A DNA stretch of 64,000 nucleotides from Zymoseptoria tritici IPO323 (taxonomy: Eukaryota; Ascomycota; Dothideomycetes; Mycosphaerellales; Mycosphaerellaceae). Position numbers and translations under genes: made by a program. This document shows, in pieces, positions 10,856 through 21,173 of this stretch. The DNA lies in the NCBI RefSeq assembly GCF_000219625.1, contig NC_018210.1, positions 1 to 64,000 of the forward strand, written 5' to 3'. The notes under the pieces were generated by a model. That model saw nothing but the letters and a program-made list of their open reading frames with translations. It was not told the DNA's origin and ran no database searches. The first letter of the stretch is position 1. Every line of letters starts with the position of its first letter.

Positions 10856-11092
10856 TAAAAGCAAAACGGAAACTTCCAAGAATTATAGCTTTCTGCTTTC
10901 ACCTCTCGTATCTCGCGCACATAGCTAATTTCAAAGATTCTAAGAACACGGAGAGTAACTCCAGTATAAGAAGTTCCTTTCTATGTGTCTATATTCAATT
11001 TGAGATCGTTGTTGTAGTGTCAAAAAAGGTCGAGAAACTTGAGGTGTCGCTGCTAGACTGTGTGTCGGAATTTCCGTTTTGGCTTCCACACC
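10856..11092. other. Unique spacer between minisatellite blocks
   Basis: AT-richer sequence without the repeat. No gene, tRNA or known element is visible. It interrupts an otherwise continuous 56-bp array and could be an insertion or the original flank of two separate arrays. Confidence 0.4.
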
Positions 11093-11385
11093 TTGGGCGG
11101 ATTTCCAGCCCACCTTGCCGCTAGGCGGATTTCTCGCCCAATACCGGGATGGGTGGATTTCCAGCCCACCTTGCTGCTGGGCGGATTTCTCGCCCAATGC
11201 CGGGATGGGTGGATTTCCAGCCCACCTTGCTGCTGGGCGGATTTCTCGCCCAATGCCGGGATGGGTGGATTTCCAGCCTACCTTGCCGCTGGGCGGATTT
11301 TCCGCCTAATGCCGGGATGGGCGGATTTCCAGCCCACCTTGCCGCTAGGCGGATTTCTCGCCTAATGCTGGGATGGGCGGAGAGC
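11093..11385. repeat. 56-bp minisatellite, block 2
   Basis: The same 56-bp family as at 10,590-10,855, in the same orientation, about five copies, with slightly more variants (GCTAGGCGG, GCCTAATG). It is followed by unrelated sequence leading to the LINE. Confidence 0.9.
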
Positions 11386-12410
11386 TGACCTAGTAGCCGA
11401 ACACGTAAGCGGCATACACCTCCTGCTCGACGCTCAAGAACAGCCACCGCAGAAACCTCTACGGACATAGAAGTCCCACGATATAAGAGCCTGCGACGCT
11501 AGCGCTACTACGTGCAGCTTTGTTACGCTTTCCACCGGGTGCCCGATGAGGAGGGGGTGGTGCTGAATGTGGGCAGGAATTACTACGACGGGAGAGCACT
11601 GCACTACGTCGTCGAGCTCCTCGTTGGCAAAAATACGCGGATGGCGAGTCTAACGTGGATTCAACGGCCTACAGAGGACGGCTCGGGCACGAGAACGGCA
11701 CGAGGGAGAACAGATTAACGAGAGTAGGGCGGAGGAGGAGGAGGGAGAAGACGTGGACACAGGAGATTCGAAAGCGAGACGGTGAGGCAACAGACGAGAC
11801 CGGAGACGAGCTGGGCGAAGGGAGAGGAAGACGGGAGGATGAAGAGGATATAGGCCCAGCAGGACGGGATGGCATCGAGATGAGGACGATGTAACGATGC
11901 CTGGAGAGGACGATATAACGATGCCGGGGACAGCCCATTCTCGGACCGGGGAGTGGAGGAAGAGACGACGAGCAGGACGAGTGAGTACGGAGGGGAGGGT
12001 GGCCCTTTATACCACTACCTCGTCGAGTGCGACGATTGTAATCAAGCCGTGGACCCCGGTAGACGGCGAGATGAGAGGATGGCCATCGACGATAACCATC
12101 GACGATCGTGAGGCTGACCCTGCTCGTGATTGTGAGAAGGACGACCACACCCCGGCCCTATAAGAGCCGGATGTGTTCCCTCCTCTCTGGAGCCTCGCTA
12201 CCACCCGTTTACGCTCTTGGCCTCGGTTTTCCTCTACGGTGGAGACTTCGAACCATCCGTGAGCACTCTCTACCTAGGTTGCCCTCTCCTTCGAGTGCCT
12301 CCTACTACCGATCCCGACTCGTTACTTCGCCGACCTCTCCCTCGACGTTCCTCGTGGCTTCCTCCTCCCCTCTACCCTCGGCGTCGCCCTCTCTGCCCTC
12401 TGACCCTCAG
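11386..12410. other. Probable 5' untranslated part of LINE-1 element
   Basis: About 1 kb with no supported gene. It precedes the first gag-like ATG at 12411 and becomes CT-rich after 12,170. I infer it holds the element's 5' leader and internal promoter, but the 5' boundary of the element could not be fixed. Confidence 0.35.
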
Positions 12411-14069
12411 ATGTCATCCAAACCGTCGACGAGCGCGGTACGGCCCCAGGAAGGTCTGACGGCCTTTGCGGACGCCCTCTGGGAGCTCTATAAGGGCATC
12501 ATCCCGTGCGGCGGCGAGATCGACCACTTTGGCGTCCTGAGGAACAAGACCGGACATCCCGACACGGAAGGACGATACTACCGCACCTTCGAGTGCAAGA
12601 AGTGTCGTACGAATAAAAGGCGTACTGTTAAGGCGTGGATTAAGAGCGTCACCGCGGAAATCGGCCGGTCGAGACTTACGCTTGTGGCGCAAACGATCCT
12701 GGACTAGCTTCGTGACCGTGGTAAGGATACGGCCCAGCTCGTTGCCTGGATTGAAGATCGACTGGAGGAGCCGGTGACCGCGCCGGCGAAGCGAGCACTC
12801 GAGTCCGAGTCTTCGATCGAGACGGCGTCCGCGGATTGTCGGTCAAGGAAGACGATCCGGCGTGAGGAGGACGTGTTCCTGGATATTCCCTCCACGGATC
12901 TTCCTTCTACGAGCATCCCTTCGACGAAGATTCCGTCGACGAATCTTCCTTCCACGGACATTCCGTCTACGGACATTCCTTCTACGAGGCTCCCTACCGA
13001 CATCCCTTTGACTGGGCTGCCTTCGATCGACATCCCCTCAACGATCCCTACCGTCCTCGTCCCGGAGACCGACCCTGCCGCGATTCCAGTCGACCCTGTA
13101 CCGAAGCCCATCGTACAGATACCCTTCTTTCAGAAATACGCCGAGGCCTGCCTGATCCGCGCGGCGAAGGAGACGAAGCGATCGGTTGACCGCCTCCTGT
13201 ATACCCTGGGCGAAGGTCCTCCTCATCGCTCGGACGAAGGTCCTCCTTATTGCTCGAGTGAAGATCCTCTGGACCCTCCTGGACCTAAAGACGGCGCGAG
13301 CGAGCACCGGAAGGAATCAAGACCCGCCACGAACAGAGCCCCACCGCCTGGCCGGAACGACGCGCGAGCGGAGTCGATCGAGGAGAGACAGTAGAGGAAG
13401 AGTCTTCCGCACCGTTCCGTCGAGGAGAAGCGCGGAGGGAAGAGTGTTCCTCCCGAGGTGCGACCCTACGACCTCTTTCCTAGTAAGGACTACGACCTTC
13501 TCTCGCCCTTTTCTACGGCATCCGTCCCTCCTCCCCTTGTGCCCTCTCCGGACACGCCCTCTCCCGCAAAGGCGAAGGAGCTTACTCCCTTTCCGTTCTC
13601 TTCGTCGGGACGGTGGAGGCCGTGGATCGCGGACCTGGCCGCGCGTGCCGAACCGGTGACGCCCTCCCCGAAAGCGAAGACCTTCCGGATTCTCTCTGCG
13701 GAGCCGAAGCCACGAACGAAACCGACCTCTCCTTTGGCGGACCGTAAGCGGAAACCACTCCAACCCCGCTCCGTAAACCTTCCCGGGAGATCGTCTGCGG
13801 ATCAGGTCCGCGAGTTCGTCGATCGCTATCGAGAAGCCGATAACAAATTCAAAAGGCGAGTGGTGCGGCAGAAGGCGAAGAGTGCCGGCGTCTTCGACGA
13901 GTTCAAAGCCGAGCTGATACGGCAGGGGCTGGAAGAGGAGCCGGCGGGACGGGAGGATGGCCCAGGCTCGAAGAGAGAGACTCGAGGAGCATCCTCTAAG
14001 AGAGAGAGTCGAGAGGCATCCGGGGGAGGCGAGTCCTCTCGCGGGTCGCGAGACCAGGAGGAATGCTAG
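12411..14069 (+). pseudogene. LINE-1 element ORF1 (gag-like), two in-frame TAG stops
   Basis: One frame runs from ATG 12411 to 14067-14069, interrupted only by TAG at 12705-12707 and 13392-13394. The N-terminal part has a CxxC finger-like segment (FECKKCRTNKRRTVKAW). The middle carries Ser-Thr-Asp-Ile-Pro type pentapeptide repeats (about 12,890-13,030). The C-terminal part is basic and coiled-coil-like. Position directly before an endonuclease-reverse transcriptase ORF gives the role: nucleic-acid-binding coat protein of a non-LTR retrotransposon. Both stops could come from CAG or TGG by single RIP-type transitions. Confidence 0.7.
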
Positions 14070-17000
14070 GATTGGATGTATTAACATCCGGGGCTTGGGG
14101 GATGATAGGTGGCCGATCCTGGCGGCGCTGATTGACGACGACGTCCTCGACTACCTCTTTATCGTCGAGACCTGGTTCGTCGAGCATAAGAAGCGCCGAG
14201 CGGATCACTGCGTGATTGCGACCACGGCGAAGCCCGATACGGTGCCGAGAAAGGGTCGCTTGGGCTGTGGGATTCTGGTGATGGGGACGGTACGCGCGCG
14301 AAGTTAGCTCACCGGCGAGGCGCAGATCATTGGGACGGACGCCATAACCCTGCCGACGGACCGGGGAACGATTAGCGGAGTCTACTTTCCCCCCAAGCGG
14401 AAGCCGGATGAGGTCCGGTCTACGCTCGAGGCGGTTGCCGGCTCCGATGTCGTTCTCGGAGATATTAACGTCCGCTTTGGTAAGATGTCTCTCCAGAGCG
14501 GGAAGGCGTCGCCGCTTCCGAGACGGAAGGTCGTCTCGCGATAGATCGAGGACTCCGCGATGACCCATCTGATGCCGATCCAGGAGCCGATTACGATTGC
14601 GGACGCCGTGTGCGAGAAACAACTGACGACTGACCACTGCTTTGTCCGCCGGACGCTGCCGCATGCGACGCTGGCTCTACCGCGACCGACGGAGAAGATG
14701 AATACCGACCATGTCTACTGGCTCTACCTCCAGCTGGACCCGACTGCGGGTACTCTGGGTGGATCAGCCGTGCCGTATCAACTTCGACGCTATGCGATAA
14801 GCCGGCTGAACGACGACGATACAGCGCAGGCGCTCTGCTATGGCTGGGAGAGAAGGGCGCGGCATCGACGGCATCTGTACCATATGAGCGCCGATGTGGA
14901 CAAGCGGAATGCGGAAATCGTGTCGCTCTGCCAGCAGGTAAGCGAAGCCGTGCTGGGACTCGCCTCTGCGCGTCGTCGAAATCGTCCTCCGGGTAGACGA
15001 AAGGCGGAGGATATAAGTGACGGAGGCGGAGAGAAGAAGAATGGAGACGGAGAGAAGAAGGATAGAGGCGGAGAGAAGAAGAATGGAGACGGAGAGAAGA
15101 AGGATGGAGGCGGAGAGAAGAAGGATCGAGAGGGAGAGAAGAAGAATGGAGGTGGAGAGAAGAACGACGGGCCTCGAAAGGCAATAACAGACCCGAAGCG
15201 AAAGCGAGCCGAGGATGATGACGACGCTGCTCGCAAGCCAAAGCGGCTACGCCGCCGTGGCAAGAAGAAGAAGGACTGGCGTCTCAAGGCGATGGCGAAG
15301 CCGAATCCGGACGCCGATGGCGGGACGCTCGAGACGGTCCGTCTCTATAAGAGAGCGCAGCGCCGCGCGAACGAGAACACACCGCTGGTGCCGACCCCGG
15401 CGGGGAAGGCGAGAGGGATGACGGCAATCGACGAGGTGACGGAGGGATTTGCTGGTCGATTTGTCTTGACGGCGACCCTCCCGGTACGGGAGATGTTTCC
15501 TGTCGACGATCGATCCGCCTCGCTCTCCTTCTCGATCGACGAGATAATGCAGGAGCTTACCCACCAGGATGCTACGAAGGCCTGCGGAAACGATGGGGTA
15601 CACATCCGTCTGATGAAAACCCTCGCGACGACGAGCTTCCTCCAGATCCTGGCCGCCCTCTACAATTCCTATCTCCGGAATGGTAAGACGCCGCGGAGCT
15701 GGAACGAAACTGTCGTCTGTCTGGTCGTCAAGGACAAGACCCGACGGGAGGATGGTACGATACCGGCGAAGGACGCCAACAACGTTCGTCCGATCTCGCT
15801 GGTGACGATGTTTCGAAAGGTCTTCGAGCGCCTGCTCCTCCGGCGCTTTGATGGCAGGACATAGGCGAGGATGCATCCCAACCAGGCGGGATTTCGAAGT
15901 CACCACTCCACTGTGACGAACGCCGCGGTTGTCCACGCCCTCCTCGAATCGAGCCGGATTACACACGCCGTGTTCCTCGATTTTCAAGCCGCCTTTGACG
16001 TTGTGGATCATGTACTGCTCGCGGACGTTCTACGCCGGCGGAGATGTCCGGAGAACATGCTAGCTCTGATTGCGAGCCTCTGCTTTTTCGACGTCTGGTC
16101 CTTTGTCGTTTCGGATGGTACGGCTTCTCGGTGGTTTCCGCGGACGAGGGGAGTTCTGCAGGGCTCACCCCTCTCGCCCTATCTGTTTAACATCTTCATC
16201 GATGGCTTGCTCGAGGACTTGAATCGACCTGGGACACTCGCCCTGGCCGGCTCTTCCGACGTGATGCCCGCGGCGCCGCCGATTCCTCGCGCGCTGTTCT
16301 TCGCCGATGATGGTGTTCTCCTCGCTAGCGACTTGGACGAGGTGCGTCTACTGATCCAGATCCTCGAGTGCTGGTCCTCCGCCAACCGCATCGCCCTGAA
16401 CATTAAAAAATGCGCCTATCTGGCTCCGGCGTCTTCGCAGGAGGCGATCTACCTCTTTGGTGCGGAGGTACCGAGGAGAGAGGTATATACCTACCTCGGA
16501 TTTCCCGTGACGGCGCGAGGGATTGACTTGAGGAGGCACCTTAAGAGCCGGCTCGAACAGGCCGGGAAACGAAGCGACTTCCTGACCCTCGACGCGGACG
16601 GTTGGGGCTTCACGCATCGCCTGCGAGTCTATCGGCAGTATCTCGCACCAATGTTCGAGTATAGCGCGCCTCTCCTCGCGGCGTTTGCCGAGGACTCTCC
16701 TAAGTTCTGGGACGAGACGACCAAGGACGTTGCGAAGCTGACGAAGTGGATCTCGGGTTATGCTTCTAACCCTCACTTTACTCGCAATCTCCTGGGAATC
16801 TCCGCCCTACCCTCGCGATTTAAGGCACTAAAAACTGGCTTTCAGGTCGTAAAGAAGCACGCTCCGGAAGAAAGTCCGCTGCGGAAGTTGGGATTACTGA
16901 TCTGGAAACCCAAAGCGTTCTTCCGGCGCTTGACGGAGGACAAGCTCTACGAGAAGTACTGCAAGACACCCGAGTCCTGGCCTCGCGACCGAAGCCTCAG

Positions 17001-17481
17001 CGAAGACCGCCGTTCTGTCCAGCGGTTCCTGCGCCAGGAGAGAGAGGAAGATATGGCCGAAGAGGCCAAGAAGTGGAGCCTGACCCGGATTATACCGGAA
17101 GAAAGCCGCCTGAAGCGGGACTTACGAGGAGCCGATCACTTTTTAAAGGCGCCGCGGTCCTTCCAGAAGCGCTTCCTCCAGTATCGGCGTGGAACCTTCC
17201 ATACCCATGGTTTCTGCGTCTGTACGAGCAAATTCATCCGAGGACACGAGACTTGCTACCGGGAAAACAGGACGAGCTGGCTCTTAAGGAAGGAACGACG
17301 GGCGAAGCAGAAGATGCATAAGAAAATGGGCACTACGAACACGAAGTTTACTGAGGTAGACTTCCTTCTAAATACAGGATGCTGGGAGCGAGCCAACGAG
17401 ATCCTCGAGCGAATCTCGACGAAGATTACGAAGGAGGAAGCTGCGAAGGAGGAAGCGGAGGAAGCGGCGGCACAGACCTAG
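13957..17481 (+). pseudogene. LINE-1 element ORF2: AP-endonuclease and reverse transcriptase
   Basis: The frame runs from ATG 13957 (overlapping the ORF1 end in another frame) to 17479-17481, broken by TAG at 14305, 14542 and 15862. The endonuclease region contains INIRGLGDDRWPILAAL, VETWF and GDINVRF. The reverse transcriptase has NNVRPISLVTMFRKVFERLL, GFRSHHSTV, FLDFQAAFDVVDH, LQGSPLSPYLFNIFID and the catalytic FADD box. No RNase H domain is seen between the RT and the basic C-terminus. It nicked target DNA and copied its own RNA by target-primed reverse transcription. A Glu-Lys-Lys-Asn-Gly-rich repeat lies at about 15,025-15,165. As it stands it is inactive. Confidence 0.9.
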
Positions 17482-17493
17482 TGTACACTGTCC

Positions 17494-17666
17494 TGAGTAG
17501 GACGTTAAAAGGCTCTGTCCGATGAGTAGGACGTTAAAAGGCTCCGTCCGATGGGTAGGACGTAAAGTGGCTCGGTCCGATGAGTAGGACGTAAAAAGGC
17601 TCTGTCCGATGGGTAGGACGTAAAGTAGCTCCGTCCGATAGGTAGGACGTAAAGTGGCTCCGTCGA
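17494..17666. repeat. 29-bp tandem repeats in the LINE-1 3' UTR
   Basis: About six copies of a 29-bp unit, (G/A)(A/G)GTAGGACGT(T)AAA...CCGTCCGAT, directly after ORF2, with one more relic near 17,766. The core AGGACGTAAA also occurs just before the (AAAC)n tail of the other LINE family (near 19,597 and 29,007), so it may be a 3'-end signal read by the reverse transcriptase. Confidence 0.85.
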
Positions 17667-18580
17667 CCCGGGACGTAAAAGCGGAGATCATCCCTCGAGG
17701 ATAAATTAGGCGTTTACCCTATCGAAAAGGAGTCTCTTCCCTCGAGATAAAAGTGGGCGTCCGATCGGTAGGACGTTAAAAGGCTGCGCTGCGACGTGGG
17801 AGACGTAGGCGACTGGCGAGGCCCGGACTGGCTCCGCACCGGACGATTAACTCTATCCGGAAGGCCCAGCAGTGGATGTGAGGCGTGTACCCTAGATCTG
17901 CGGCTGCTTCCTCTCAAAGCCGGGGAGCGGGAGGAAGAAAACTGGTACCTCTGCAGAGCAGTGGGAGGCTGGGAGGAATACGAAGGCGACGGCGTGGTGG
18001 GGGAGAGGAGTGGACGACGACGATCGCTGGAGGAGGAATTCTGGCCGAAGGGAAGACGGCTCTCCCCAAACCGTTCGGGAAGCACTTGTGGACTGGTGTG
18101 CAAGCGGCTCGATCGGAATCGAATGTCTCCGACAGTGGATACGCCGGACGGAGGGAGGACAGAGCTCCACTGGACGGTCTTGAAGCGGGATGTTCCCCCT
18201 CAACGAGACGGGGTTACAGTTTCGGGCGGATGAGGAGACGCACACCTTGTCCGTCACCTGGGAGGTTTGGAAACCCAAGGTACGATGGACGGTGAGCGAT
18301 TGCTGGAGCGATATTGTGCGTTGGGATGCGGACTAGCCCATCGGTGGTCTCTCTTTTTGGCGGTTGGTCAACTCGGGAGATGATGAAAAGGACACCGTAA
18401 AACGTGGTTGGGCTGGGAGTAGCTGCGGTGCCGTGCATCGCGAGGCGCTTTACGTGGGAGCGTGGGTCTGTTTCCTCCCCTCTGAAGACGGCCAAAAGAG
18501 CCGGGAGCAAGGGCTTGGATGGGGCTTCAGTTCAGATCAGGTGCAAAGGTAGACTAGCCTATATAAACAAGTACAATGAA

Positions 18581-18583
18581 CCC

Positions 18584-18617
<34 letters not shown>
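18581..18617. repeat. Interstitial telomere tract 1
   Basis: Six CCCTAA-type units (one CCCCTAA start, one CCCTAAA variant) in the same orientation as the terminal telomere. It separates the LINE-1 3' end from a second, 5'-truncated copy of the same 3' UTR. Confidence 0.97.
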
Positions 18618-18618
<1 letters not shown>

Positions 18619-18863
18619 GCCCATCGGTGGTCTCTCTTTTTGGCGGTTGGTCAACTCGGGAGATGATGAAAAGGACACCGTAAAACGTGGTTGGGCTGGG
18701 AGTAGCTGCGGTGCCGTGCATCGCGAGGCGCTTTACGTGGGAGCGTGGGTCTGTTTCCTCCCCTCTGAAGACGGCCAAAAGAGCCGGGAGCAAGGGCTTG
18801 GATGGGGCTTCAGTTCAGATCAGGTGCAAAGGTAGACTAGCCTATATAAACAAGTACAATGAA
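18618..18863 (+). mobile_element. 5'-truncated LINE-1 3' UTR copy
   Basis: It matches 18,335-18,580 over about 246 bp essentially base for base (offset 283) and ends in the same AACAAGTACAATGAA. It is bounded on both sides by telomere tracts. Severe 5' truncation is typical of abortive LINE reverse transcription. Tandem duplication of the unit together with its telomere tract is the alternative. Confidence 0.88.
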
Positions 18864-18887
18864 CCCCTAACCCTAACCCTAACCCTA
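18864..18887. repeat. Interstitial telomere tract 2
   Basis: Four CCCTAA units, starting CCCCTAA exactly as in the other two tracts, between the truncated LINE-1 copy and a different retroelement 3' end. Confidence 0.97.
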
Positions 18888-19642
18888 GGCCGGCGACGAG
18901 GAACACCTGTACGTGGTGCCGGCTACGAACCTACGACGACATCGTCGTCGTAGAGCCAAGTTTCCTCCGGAGGATTGGAGAGGCCGTCGATCCCTCTTCC
19001 CTTACAAAAACAAAAACAACACGACCTGGAGGTACACCTCCCCTCGAAACACAAGCCACAACAGAACAACAGCACGATTCGAACGAATAGCTCTCTACGC
19101 TACGAACAAGAAGAAGAAAGAAGCAGTCCACTCTGCCCTATACGCGCACCTCCTCGAAATCCGAACCGAAATCGCACCTCGTGCACTTCAAAGAGCTAGA
19201 ACAACGGTGGAATCTACAACTCTACGATCAACCTGCGTAGCTGTATACGTTTGGAAGCGGCATACAGTTCCACAAAGGCATATTAAGGACAAGAGAAGAC
19301 AGCGAGTTGGACAGCTGCCTTTTGCGCCTTCGAATTCGCAGCGTGCGTGCGTGCGAAGCGGAAGGATCCGCTGAAAATTCTGCAAAAAGCTTGGCGCGAA
19401 AATTCTGCAGCCTTGGGCCGCAGCAACACTCGTTTGATTTCCTTTGTCTCGCATTTGTTTAAAGTCCTTTGGCATTTATTGCCTTAGGCACGGGGTTTCC
19501 CCTAAGGTCAAAGAATACCGAAGAATTTGATTGTAAATAGATCTACTGCCTTGCCCTTAGGGCAAGGCCGTCCTACATAGTCTTGGACTCCGAAAGGACG
19601 TAAATGGAACAAACAAACAAACAAACAAACAAGTACAATGAA
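18888..19642 (+). mobile_element. Truncated LINE 3' end with (AAAC)n tail
   Basis: The last 150 bp or so (CACGGGGTTTCCCCTAAGGTC to GGACGTAAATGGAACAAAC) are homologous to the 3' end of the LINE inside the Harbinger element (about 28,890-29,038). The (AAAC)n tail is followed by AAGTACAATGAA and telomere repeats. Upstream sequence (about 18,888-19,400) has short coding relics but no recognisable RT, so the element is related to that LINE, not identical, and is 5'-truncated into a telomere tract. Confidence 0.75.
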
Positions 19643-19666
19643 CCCCTAACCCTAACCCTAACCCTA
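19643..19666. repeat. Interstitial telomere tract 3, probable former chromosome end
   Basis: Four CCCTAA units beginning CCCCTAA, then an abrupt change to non-repetitive sequence that contains a broken gene. It is the innermost tract of the array. Confidence 0.95.
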
Positions 19667-19797
19667 CAACGGACCGTAGATGACCTCGCCGGATGTCACG
19701 CTCGCGGGACCAACGTGGCCGATGCTGAATGGTCCCGCATAGGCAAGACTATGCTTTCCGACGAGTGCACATTGCGCATCGAAGAAATGGGCCGAAG
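19664..19797 (-). pseudogene. Gene fragment cut by the former telomere (possibly lipocalin-like)
   Basis: On the minus strand a good branch site and acceptor (CTGATCTAG, ending 19798) introduce an exon with LAYAGPFSIGHVGPAS and GEVIYGPL. It then runs straight into TTAGGG repeats and stops at the tract. The Tyr-Ala-Gly-Pro-Phe and Gly-Pro-Leu pattern reminds me of fungal lipocalin-like (Lipocalin_5) proteins, but this is a weak recall. It lies downstream of the UstYa gene on the same strand and could have been part of the same cluster. The missing half is gone from this chromosome arm. Confidence 0.4.
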
Positions 19798-20147
19798 CTA
19801 GATCAGACAAAGTTTTCCGCGGTGATATTGGGCATCGTTCCATCAGCGTGGACCGACTTCGGTGTTCAAAGGTCGAATATCGTACGATGGATCTACTGGA
19901 TGGCGAGGACTGCTCTGCGCCAGCCGCTGTATGCAATGAACAAGCTCATTCATGATGTCTTAAGCCCGCATTCGCTAGACTATCTGCTCTTCCGGTCTAT
20001 TCTCCTGTACGGTATGACCGAAGCGGCCCGTCGAATAGCGTGGCCTTGCCAGACCGCGATTCTGACGCCATGAGTCTCGTCACGGCCGTCGAGTCTGCTG
20101 TCATCCGGTCAACTGTGGACTCGATCGTCTCCAGTGCCGCGAACTGT

Positions 20148-21173
20148 TCACTCCACACCGGGTGTCGCTGGCGACGGTGTAGAAGCCCGAAAGAAATCAG
20201 GATCAGCAAAATCGGCATCCGTAGGCGGATCTACCTTGTCCAGATAATGCGTGATACGATGCGGCAGGGCGTGCATGGCAGACCAGTCCCGGGCAGCCTT
20301 GAAATTGTGGCATTGATGAGGGCGATGGAAGTCCGGGTACTGGTTTCCCGAGGTATTCACCCACCGGTAAGGCATCAAACTGACGTCGGATCGGCATGTC
20401 AGGACCTGTCGGATCATATCCAAACAGTGCGATGTGTGCGCCAATTCCATGGCGGGTTCGGACACGACCTCCCAATTCTCCATGTACCAATCCCGGTTCA
20501 TGAACAGTTTTCGCCGAAGGGCATCCTGCAAGTCACAGAGTCAATCAGTCTGGCTTTTGCAGTTGTCCTTATACGCGGAACTCACAAGGCAGTGGAGCTG
20601 ATGGACGACATCGAGTTGGACGGGAAAGCCATCGTACTTATCCTCCACGCCTTTCATAACGACGTTGATTCGCGGATCGAGTCCATACTCGTGTCCCTTC
20701 TCCCGCGGAACGATGAATTCGTGATCTACATCAGAAGTCAGCCGAAGGTAGCTACTGCATGGAGATGAGCTTTACGCACTGCCTATGCCCAGCTCGCGGT
20801 GCCATAAATCGTCAACACGCCCTAAAGAGGGATGTTCATTCCATGCACTGGGCGTGAAATTCCAGTGCTCAAACCACTGCGTGTGGTATGTTCGATCGAT
20901 CGCACGCAGAGGAGAGTCCGCGGCCAGGTCATTGTCCTCGGGAGAGAGATCGAGGCGATATCTTGCAGACATGACACGGCTGGTGGTCCAGCTGGAGAGT
21001 ACCGCTGTGAGACATACGGTGGCGAAAGCAACGAAGTACCATCGTCTGCTAGGCTTTCCACTGGGCGTGTGGAATCCCGGTATTGGCTCGTCGTCTGCGT
21101 GCGATGTCAAGAAAGGCGCCGACTCTTTACAATCGCTGGATCGTTCGTCTACGCTGCTGATGCTCGGCTCCAT
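20148..21173 (-). CDS. UstYa/DUF3328-family oxidase (RiPP-type biosynthesis)
   Basis: Three exons, 20780-21173, 20586-20725 and 20148-20525, with introns of 54 and 60 bp (donors GTGCGT and GTGAGT), give 303 residues from ATG 21171-21173. A cytosolic N-terminus is followed by one membrane segment at about 45-61 and a lumenal domain. The two family signatures are present: HQLHCL at about 173-178, split from DALRR by the second intron, and HTSHCLDMIRQ at about 208-218. UstYa homologues oxidise ribosomal peptides in ustiloxin, cyclochlorotine, phomopsin-like and related pathways, typically cross-linking or cyclising Tyr-containing cores in the secretory route. Some act in other secondary-metabolite pathways. 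The divergent neighbour across the Harbinger insertion is a repeat-bearing Kex2 precursor, which supports a RiPP role. No tyrosinase or methyltransferase gene is visible in the window. Confidence 0.88.

Larger units (their letters stand above)
12170..18580 (+). mobile_element. LINE-1 element, 3' end joined to interstitial telomere repeats
   Basis: A non-LTR retrotransposon comprising ORF1, ORF2 and a roughly 1.1-kb 3' UTR. The 3' end reads AACAAGTACAATGAA and is followed at once by a CCCTAA tract. The 5' limit is approximate. Plus orientation with the 3' end toward the chromosome interior is what target-primed reverse transcription from the telomeric G-strand 3' end would give at a left chromosome end. 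Confidence 0.75.

Noticed and set aside
10590..11385. CRISPR-like array
   Set aside because: Units are contiguous with no unique spacers, differ by substitutions, and the genome is fungal. It is a minisatellite.
17494..17666. 29-bp repeats resembling CRISPR repeats
   Set aside because: The repeats are directly adjacent with no spacers, inside a LINE 3' UTR.
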